A stretch of 64,000 nucleotides of DNA, taken from contig NC_059076.1 in NCBI RefSeq assembly GCF_020497125.1, forward strand, positions 9,911,951 to 9,975,950. The letters run 5' to 3'. Shown in pieces: positions 56,643 to 64,000 of this stretch. How positions within the stretch are numbered: position 1 is the first letter of the stretch; each line of letters opens with the position of its first letter. The DNA is from Mauremys mutica. Lineage: Eukaryota; Chordata; Testudines; Geoemydidae. The position numbers and the translations under genes were made by a program. The notes under the pieces are model-generated. The model saw nothing but the letters and a program-made list of their open reading frames with translations, did no database searches and had not been told where the DNA came from.

Positions 56643-57593
56643 CATAGAATCATAGAATCATAGAATAACAGGGTTGGAAGGGACCTCAGGAGGTCATCTA
56701 GTCCAACCCCCTGCTCAAAGCAGGACCAAACCCAACTAATTCATCCCAGCCAGGGCTTTGTCAAGCCTGACCTTAAAAACCTCTAAGGAAGGAGATTCCA
56801 CTACCTCCCTAGGTAACCCATTCCAGTTCTTCACCACCCTACTAGTGAAAAAGTTTTTCCTAATATCCAGCCTAAACCTCCCCCTCTGCAACTTGAGACC
56901 ATTACTCCTTGTTCTATCATCTTCTACCACTGAGAACAGTCTAGATCCATCCTCTTTGGAACCCCCTTTCAGGTAGTTGAAAGCAGCTATCAAATCCCCC
57001 CTCATTCTTCTCTTCTGCAGACTAAACAATCCCAGTTCCCTCAGCCTCTCCTCATAAGTCATGTGCTCCAGTCCCCTAATCATTTTTGTTGCCCTCCGGT
57101 GGACTCTCTCCAATTTATCCACATCCTTCTTGTAGTGTGGGGCCCAAAACTGGACACAGTACTCCAAATGAGGCCTCACCAGTGCTGAATAGAGGGGAAT
57201 GATCACATCCCTCGATCTGCTGGAAATGCCCCTACTTATACAACCCAAAATGCCATTAGCCTTCTTGGGAACAAGGGCACACTGTTGACTCATATTCAGC
57301 TTTTCGTCCACCGTAACCCCTAGGTCCTTTTCTGCAGAACTGCTGCCCAGCCATTCGGTCCCTAGTCTGTAGCAGTGCATGGGATTCTTCCGTCCTAAGG
57401 GCAGGACTCTGCACTTGTCCTTGTTGAACCTCATCATATTTCTTTTGGCCCAATCCTCTAATGTGTCTAGGTCCCTCTGTATCCTATCCCTACCCTCCAG
57501 CATATCAACCACTCCTCCCAGTTTAGTGTCATCTGCAAACTTGCTAAGGGTGCAGTCCACACCATCCTCCAGATCGTTAATGAAGATATTGAA
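56643..57593 (-). mobile_element. CR1: CR1 LINE, 5'-truncated copy abutting an LTR
   Basis: CATAGAAT repeats at 56643-56667 mark the 3' end on the minus strand. The copy runs from the reverse transcriptase catalytic region ([10 protein letters not shown]) to the tail. CR1 similarity stops within two or three bases of the terminal TG of the LTR at 57596. Confidence 0.93.
56736..57593 (-). pseudogene. CR1 ORF2 fragment with FADD box, open for about 285 codons
   Basis: Visible motifs are FADDTKLGG (the catalytic Asp pair), [53 protein letters not shown], the [12 protein letters not shown] block and the terminal LDKALAGMN. The frame stays open from the LTR into the CR1, adding about 23 unrelated residues, so the apparent N-terminus is not a real start. 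Motif A and the endonuclease are missing. Confidence 0.9.
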
Positions 57594-57595
57594 TT

Positions 57596-57960
57596 TGTCA
57601 GACCACTCTGTTTTATTAGCAAAGTGCTCTGCCAATACACCCAGATAGTGTGTGAGTCCCATGCGAGGCTTAAGCTACTTTATTTATACAGATAAAAAGG
57701 GCGTGAACTTAACAAGATAACAAAGGGAACAGAACTGATACGTTTACCTGGGGCTAGACACAGCCATCTTATTTCCTTATTAACTCTTACCGATCTCCTG
57801 CTAATGTCCCACCATTAGCTTAACTGGACCCATTGTTCCATACCTTAATGTTTCTCTTCCTAACAACTTTATTTCAACAGTCCTCATCCCTGCTTAAAGG
57901 AACATACACTATTTCTTTAATCCATTTTACTTTTACAATCTAAGTCATTCTACTTTCACA
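57596..57960 (-). mobile_element. Solo ERV LTR, 365 bp
   Basis: Read on the minus strand it runs from TGTGAAAGTAG to GGTCTGACA, with TG...CA ends. A TGTATAAATAAAG TATA-like box lies at about 57679-57690 and an AATAAA signal at 57612-57617, the order expected for U3-R-U5. No retroviral genes adjoin it. The flanks GAATT and TATCT do not form a target duplication, and CR1 sequence is found only on one side, so the locus was rearranged or the left border is where a CR1 landed. Confidence 0.7.
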
Positions 57961-58690
57961 TATCTATAGATGGTACTTACATGGCCATCCCAATACTCCT
58001 CTGAGATTGGGCAAGACTATTATCCATGGCTTCCAAAAGCACAAAGAGACTAGGCCACTTGCCCAAGGACACACAGGAAGTCTATGGTGGAGCAGGTTCA
58101 AGATCAATTATTGATATAATTTGCTCATCTGGAATCTTTAGGTTATCTTGACATTCTTCCATGGTACTCTAGGGCCAGTTGTACGGCCATTGAAGTCAAT
58201 GGTAGAAGGATCAGGCCATGAATAGCTGTTCATTTGAAATGTAATGAACTGTGTGTCCGCTGAAGTCAAAGAGTAGTATCATCAGCTGGTGTAAATTAGT
58301 GGTGATCCATTGACTTCAAGGGATTTGTGCAATGAACAGCAGCTGAGGATCTGGCATGAGATTTTAAAACTGGAGTGGCTAACATTATTATTCTAAATCA
58401 ATATTTAGTGTAAGTAAGTGGCCTGTTTTGTCAGAGGTGCTGAACACTAACAGCTCCCCTGGTGGTCAAATCCTGCCGCAGCCTCCAAAAGTATGGAGGG
58501 CCCATGTGCAGCAGGACTGGACTGGATTCTGGGAGCTCACGCAGGAATTGTGTTCCTCCAGCACACAGCAGACCCTAGCTCTGGGCAAAATGGGAATGCG
58601 AGGCAGGATGGGAGTGTGGGCAACTGATCAGCCACTACGTGGATCCTCTGACCATTTGCTTCGCTCATGGGTGGGGATGATTGCAAGCAG
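57961..58690. other. Unassigned stretch with a MIR fragment
   Basis: No gene is seen. About 58025-58105 has CACTTGCCCAAGGACACAC, an antisense MIR fragment. An exact CCATTGAAGTCAATGG palindrome is at 58187-58202. Confidence 0.4.
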
Positions 58691-59043
58691 AAACTAGAGC
58701 TGGGTGTATTTTTTTGGCCTAAACTTTTTTCCCAAAAAATGCAGATTTAGTTCAACCACAATCTTTCACAAATTTGTACAGGATTTGTCCAGTTCTCCTG
58801 GTTTAAAACAAAATAGAACACCAAAATGTTTAAATTTGACATTTTTGAAAGGAAATGTTGCAAGTTTTTGCTTCCAAATTTACTTCCATTTTATTTAAAT
58901 ACAAATATTTAAAATATAAAGCTCAAAAATGAACCAAAATAGTTCATTTAACCCTGATTTTCTTGGTTTTTGCCTTTTCAGTTCTCTGATTTTTTTCTTT
59001 TGCAATGGCGAGTGACCAAAGATTCAGGTATTCGTGCAGCTCT
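58691..59043. repeat. AT-rich TIR-like element with CTAGAGCTG/CAGCTCTAG ends
   Basis: CTAGAGCTGGGTG at the left and GTGCAGCTCTAG at the right are inverted. The interior is AT-rich (TTTCCCAAAAAATGC, AAAATGTTTAAATTTG). Related in style to 30329 and 54785. Confidence 0.5.
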
Positions 59044-59153
59044 AGGAGCAGCAAGACTGCTCCAAGCAGGGGTGGTATATGAAAGTATTCTGTAGTCACT
59101 AAGCCCAGAACAAAGTGCATAGCCTGTGCACCTAGGAAAGGAGTCACACCTTA

Positions 59154-59432
59154 GGGCTCGTCTACACTTGAAACGCTGCATCTGAGCCACTGTAGCACTT
59201 CAGTGTAACCATTACCTAGGCTGATGGGCGGGGTTCTCCCGTTGGCGTAGGCAAATCAACCTCCCTGAGAGGCAGTAGCTAGCTCAACAGAAGAATTTGT
59301 CTGTTGACTTACCGCTGTCTACCTGGGGACTTAGGTCGGCTTAACTATATTGCTCGGGGGTGTGGATTTTTCAAACTCCTGGGCAACATACCTGGGTTGA
59401 TTTAACTTTTTAGTATAGACCTGGACGTAGTC
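59154..59432 (+). mobile_element. Small TIR DNA transposon relic (TCTACACT family)
   Basis: The left end is GGGCTCGTCTACACTTG and the right end, reverse-complemented, is CCAGGTCTATACTAAA. The interior has inverted parts: TTAGGTCGGCTTAAC, TGCTCGGGGGTGTGGA, then AACTCCTGGGCAACAT and GGGTTGATTTAAC. An inverted copy lies at 10906-11095. No coding capacity; no target duplication resolved. Confidence 0.65.
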
Positions 59433-61226
59433 AGAACTGAGCACTTAATAACTGCATTTTTTTTCCCTTTAATTCACTCCTCTTTACAGCTGAGAAACAC
59501 CGATGAATTAATTGGCTCCTCACTGAGCAAAGAGACTCATTCAGCTGCTTCAAACAGGAGCATCTGTCTAGTGCGGCTGTTGGAGTTGCTCAAAAGGCTA
59601 CAAGTGTTCCTAATGGTCATTTAAATAATAAATGCCACCACACTTATAATGGATATTTCAGTCATTCCTTTCCTGCTCCCTTGCTAGCTGTATTCCATTA
59701 ATATTTATTGAGGAAAATCATCCCAAGTTAGTGGCCTGCATTTCTTTTCAAGGTCACCAAATATAAATATTTTATTTCTCTAATTTGGAAAAATGGTGGT
59801 GTATGCTGTGCTGCAAACATGGCATGTTTCTGAAGTAGTTTCTGATGCAAAGGTTCCTTTGGTAAATGTCCCTGGGTGCCAATAACTGATAATTACAAGT
59901 CCAATATTGTCTATCCAAGCAAGCAATAAGAATAAATACATACTATATAAACCCTTCACCGAAAAGGCAATAATATTTACTATCAGGTGTAGTGAAAACG
60001 TCAGAGATTCCATGTTTGATGCTGTGAGCACAGTTGTGGCCATTAACAAGAGCTTCATCTGGAGACGTGTGTGTATATGTGTACCCAGGAGAAGGTATAG
60101 GAGATTTTCAAAAGCTCCAGTGGAACTTCTGCTCCTAAACCCCTTGAACGCTGTTGAAAATCTCCCCCATGCTGTAGCAAGCATGGTGGCTGGAAGCATG
60201 GTGCTTTCAGCGTCCAGAAGCAGATGCAATGTCCCCAGGCACACTGGTGGCAGACAACTCTCCAGTGACCTTTGGAACTCCTTTGCAAGTCAGTGTAGAT
60301 GAGGATGGGAACAGGCCATGCCCCTTTCTCCCCCTTTGGAATTCTGAACAGTGCCAGCCACTGACTGCTCCTCCTTTGCTCAGCAAGCAGGGGCAGTCAT
60401 AGTGTATCTTTCCTCTGCACAGGTGAACTACAACGGGTAGGGCTCCAGGTTACTTCTCCTTCCCTCTCCACCCCCCCATCCATGATGATCAGGCCAGTAG
60501 TGAATACATTGTTGGGATAAAGCATATAATGTTTGCAGTATTCCCCAGTCTAGCAACTGTGGTTTTATTTTATGCCGTAGAGAAAATTACCTGAGGTCTA
60601 TGCAACTTCTACACAAGTCTGGGTGCTGCACTGTTTGCTTTTCTGTCACGTTTGAAGATGATGCTTTTTTATGATGCTTTTTTTATGGTAATTTCTTTTC
60701 AAATAAATACCCTTTTCTTCTTTCTCTTTACAAATAAATAAATAAATAAATAAAAGGGACCACATAGTGGAAACGCTGGCTGCAAGAAAGCAATTTTTTG
60801 CTTCAGAAAAAAAGCCAATAGCTTGTGTTTACCTAAACAACAGGCCCATTATTTTTGGGTATAGAGTAGCCAAGAACCAAGGAAAACAAATGAGATGGCA
60901 TTTAAATGAATTGAAAATTGTTCCTGTGGGTTTTTTTGTTTGCTTTTAATGCTGTTGTTGCCATTTGCTGCTACCGAAGGTTAAAATTAAAAATGAAGGA
61001 AAGAAACCTAGCGCTGTTGTCTAGAAAAGTCACAGACAAAGTCCATGCTCTATAAAGAAGGCATTGAATAATTGTTGTTGCTGTTGTTATGTTTCAAATA
61101 ACCCAGACTCATCCTCTAAGGGGAGATATTTGAGGAGAATTGGCTATAGAAGTGGAGAAAACACTTTTCCTTTTATGTTGTGACCCTGAGCCTTGAATTC
61201 ATTACAGGGGTAACAGAGTAAAATTC
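59433..61226. other. Unassigned non-coding stretch, about 1.8 kb
   Basis: No host gene is recognised. Overlapping frames at 59780-60302 on both strands (77-154 codons) have no domain. An (AAAT)n tract is at 60731-60755. Confidence 0.4.
60731..60755. repeat. (AAAT)n microsatellite
   Basis: Six AAAT units. Confidence 0.95.
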
Positions 61227-61296
61227 TTTGGCCTGTGTTATGCAGGAGGTCAAACGAGATGATCACAATGGTCCCTTCTGGGCTTAGAATCTATGG
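61227..61296 (+). mobile_element. CR1: CR1 3'-end stub
   Basis: TTATGCAGGAGGTCAAACGA, GATGATCACAATGGTCCC and TTCTGGGCTTAGAATCTATG are the CR1 terminal UTR words of the copy A type, more diverged. Confidence 0.75.
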
Positions 61297-61984
61297 GACT
61301 AATTCATCACTGGAATTAGTGGCATAAAACTGGAGTAATCTAGTGGTGATTCACAGCCATTTCATTACTAACTGGCAAACTCCTTGAAGGTCTCAGTAGA
61401 GAGGCCAAGGACAGAACTGGCCTAGAGAATAAATTACCCTGATGTTGTCCTTAAGTTTAGCTTTCTCTGCAGGGAGAAGCAAGACTACTTTGCTAACTCA
61501 TGTTGGAAACCAGATCGGACGAGGTTCATTAGCTCAAATCCAGGCTAGACAAGAATTTGTGTGCCACTCTGAGGAGAGGCAGGAGGGAACTGGGGGGAGA
61601 GAAATAAGGGCCTTGCAGAGTCCTAGGAACAAACTATGTTTCTGCCGACTCTGAGCCTGAGGTTACCTTTTCTTCTTTTTCTTAACAATAAGGCAAAATC
61701 CAGGAAGGAGGGTAAGGAATGACGAATGACGCCAAAGGTTAGAGCATTCTCCAGGCCAGCTCAGTCTTTGTTCTCTGTACTGAGACTGCCACTATGAGTG
61801 ACAGTTAGTGCCCAATAAGATGGTGGATTTCTGGTTACAGATACCTGTCCAGAAGAAACAACTGATTCCAATAAAACAGGGACTGCAAATTCCCCTACCT
61901 GGTGCGCATCCATGCCACTACGTAATTAATGACAAAATGTAGAGAGTTGTAGCCAACATGTAGTGTGAGAATCACAAATCTAAT
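61297..61984. other. Unassigned non-coding stretch
   Basis: No gene or repeat family is recognised. Confidence 0.4.
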
Positions 61985-62720
61985 TGATGAATACATTATT
62001 ATTTATGCTATGGCGTTGCCTAGGAATGCCAATGAAAGATCAGACATTACAGACATGTAACAGAGAAGCCAGTCGTTGCCCTGAAGAACTTATAATCTAA
62101 ATGAGAGAAAGGATGCAACAGGAGGACACAACCAACAAATAGGAGGAGGAAAGAGAGGAAATGGGCAGGATCAAAATGATCAGATTTGAGTAGAAAAAGC
62201 AGAAGTTGCAGCCTATAACTTGCCTAAGCAGTGCATTGTGGGTGTGATATGTAGGCATCATGGCAGAAGTAGGTTTGGGCAGGGATTTAAATGCAGCTTT
62301 ATGAATATTAAAGTATTTCCTATGTATGGGAGACCAACTGGGAGAAAGTGAGGAAGAAGGAAACAGACAAGTGATCATGGGTGACACCACAGGCAGAGTA
62401 CAGGTGGGTGGATAGCTTGATCAACTAGCAGATCTGGCAAAGGGTAAACGGCTATAAAGGCAAACACAAAGAGCATGTGTTGGTATGGAAGAGGATGGAG
62501 AGCCAATGGATGGATGTGAAGAACAGGATGATGTGGGTACATCAATGAGCCAAATCAATGGCCCTATGCAGAAGCTTGCTGAGTGGATTTGAGAGGGGTA
62601 GTGTGGCTGGAATCAAGTCAAAAGAGGAGTTGATTATAGTAGTCAAGATGTGAGGGGATGAGGATATGAACAAAACCTTAAGCAGTCTGGAGAAAGAGAG
62701 GATGCAGACTCTTAGCAGCT
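61985..62720. repeat. Degenerate old LINE region (L2/L3-like)
   Basis: The start ATTATTATTTATGCTATGGC, GCCTAGGAATGCC, then GCCCTGAAGAACTTATAATC match, extended, the antisense fragments at 7985 and 45325. Further on GAGCCAATGGATGG and TTATAGTAGTCAAGATGTG recall old L3-type LINEs. The family is uncertain and no frame is open. Confidence 0.4.
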
Positions 62721-62765
62721 GGCTGGCTGACTACCTGTTAAAAACCTGAATACATATTTGATACA

Positions 62766-63437
62766 AATATAGGAGTTGTGGTGGGTCACAACCTCAACAT
62801 GTGTCGGCAATTCGATGCTGTTGCAAAAAAAAAAAAAGCGAATGCAATTTCAATTTGCTTTAAGAGAGGCACAGCATGCAAATCATAGGGGGTGATAGCA
62901 CTGTTCCACTCAGTGGTGGTTAGGCCTCAGCTGGAGTAGTGTGTCCAGTTTTGGTCACATATAGAGAGGTTGTAGAGAAACTGGAAAGGATCCAGAGGCG
63001 AGTGGCAAAGATGATCGAAGGGATGGAATGCAGCCATATGAGCAAAGGCTGAAGGAATGGGGTATGTTTAGTTTGGAAAAGAGGAGATTAAGGGGGGATA
63101 TGATAGCTGTCTTCAAATATTTGAGAGGCTGCCATAAAACAGATGGAGAAAACTTGCTCTCTCCTGCCACAGAGGGCAGGGCAAGTGGCAATGGGTTCAA
63201 ACTACAGCACAGCAGATTTAGATTAAATCTCAGGAAAAACTTGCTCACTGTAAGAACAGTAGGACAATAGAACAGATGCCTGGGGGGGTTGTGGAAGCTC
63301 CTTCACTGGTGGTTTTCAAAAGGAAGCTGGACAGAGCTACCTGTCTGGGATAGTTTAGACTCAACAAATCCTTCATCTTGGCAAAGGTGAGACTATATGA
63401 ACCTTGTGGTCCCTTCTAACCCTATGATTCTATGATA
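62766..63437 (+). mobile_element. CR1: CR1 LINE, 5'-truncated, diverged copy
   Basis: This older CR1 copy runs from the GVVVGHNLNM region (after the catalytic box) to the 3' tail ending CCCTATGATTCTATGATA. An A-rich run at 62824-62837 and several shifts break the frame. Confidence 0.88.
63028..63270 (+). pseudogene. CR1 ORF2 C-terminal fragment
   Basis: Readable words are EQRLKEWGMFSLEKRRLRGD, MIAVFKYLRGCHKTDGENLL and FRLNLRKNLLTV, as in the C-terminal block of CR1 ORF2. The frame ends early compared with the other copies, and no catalytic motif remains. Confidence 0.85.
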
Positions 63438-64000
63438 CTCTTAGCAATAAATTATCCTTGTCCCATCTTGAACTGAGTATCTCATTTCCCTAGCCTAGCA
63501 CTGCACTGAAAATGATATCTGACATATTATCTTCCTGCTCATTCCTGTGCAGTACGTCAGATCCTCGCTTTTCTAAACAAACATGCAACATATTCATGGC
63601 AGAAGTATCTTTGGCAACAAGCTAAACAAGCTCTCGCATGACAAGCATCTAAGAAAACACTAAACAGTTGCTAATTAATGGTAAGTACGTAGTCCCTGAT
63701 TTTCAATTAGTTCATTCGATATGTAGTTCTGGCTTTTAAAAAAAAATCTAAGTCTAAATATACTTAGAATAAATCCATGAATCTTGTGCTGAACTCTAAA
63801 GGCAGATGATATCTGAGGATAGGCTAACCCTACCTGTCCTTTAGATTAAAGGTTACCCCTCATGGAAGTGTAGCAGCAGTCAAAAACTTGAGACCCAGGG
63901 ACCTAGCCAGTTACAGATTGGCACCTTCCAAAAGGTGCCTCCTAGAAGCCTAGTGATATTGCATCAGGCTGTTAACCTGGAGACTTGAATCTGAAGCATA
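63438..64000. other. Unassigned non-coding stretch to the window end
   Basis: Nothing is recognised. Confidence 0.4.

Noticed and set aside
59780..60302. Overlapping frames of 154 (minus) and 131 (plus) codons
   Set aside because: Both strands are open over the same interval, neither has a domain, and splice or promoter context is absent.
1..64000. Search for CRISPR arrays, operons, phage or bacterial defence genes
   Set aside because: No regularly spaced direct repeats with unique spacers, no dense gene strings and no bacterial-type signals are present; the repeat content is vertebrate.

Overview
The window reads as non-coding vertebrate DNA, most likely from a turtle. I found no tRNA, rRNA or CRISPR array, and no host protein-coding exon I can defend. 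Every long open reading frame that makes biological sense belongs to a CR1-clade LINE. The turtle call rests on the repeat mix: several CR1 LINEs of different ages that all end in ATTCTATG repeats, old MIR/CORE-SINE copies, several solo LTRs, many small terminal-inverted-repeat (TIR) DNA transposons including hAT types with 8-bp duplications, and no L1, Alu or BovB that I recognise. A crocodilian or another archelosaur is the main alternative. The organism and family assignments are pattern recognition, not database results.

Layout. 0.6-4.0 kb: a young, almost complete CR1 ORF2 copy on + (copy A). 4-13 kb: old SINE and LINE scraps, a TA-flanked mariner-like miniature element (7.6 kb), and an LTR-like element (11.1-12.3 kb). 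13.5-15.6 kb: a 2.1-kb TIR element with internal repeated modules. 18.3-19.4 kb: a solo endogenous-retrovirus LTR with a perfect 5-bp duplication. 21.6-22.3 kb: a second LTR-like element carrying a nested fold-back repeat. 25-33 kb: CR1 tails, including a head-to-head pair, and two hAT-like miniature elements. 33.7-37.2 kb: an old CR1 (copy B) keeping traces of the ORF1 esterase domain and a broken ORF2. 37.6-39.15 kb: an LTR split by a hAT miniature element with a perfect 8-bp duplication. 42.0-44.9 kb: a CR1 (copy C) on -, nearly identical to copy A. 46.5-47.3 kb: an LTR-like element. 53.2-53.9 and 56.6-57.6 kb: 5'-truncated CR1 copies on -, the second abutting a solo LTR. 62.8-63.4 kb: one more CR1 3' part. 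Between these are AT-rich stretches in which I see no gene.

Nothing here works as a pathway. The logic is one of layered insertions. CR1 elements encode an endonuclease and reverse transcriptase for target-primed integration; the miniature elements and solo LTRs are non-autonomous passengers. The nesting gives relative ages: the hAT element is younger than the 37.6-kb LTR, and the fold-back repeat is younger than the 21.6-kb LTR. Copies A and C are young and inverted relative to each other about 38 kb apart, which could favour inversion by recombination. I found no convincing undescribed gene system; the best leads are structural and are listed as findings.
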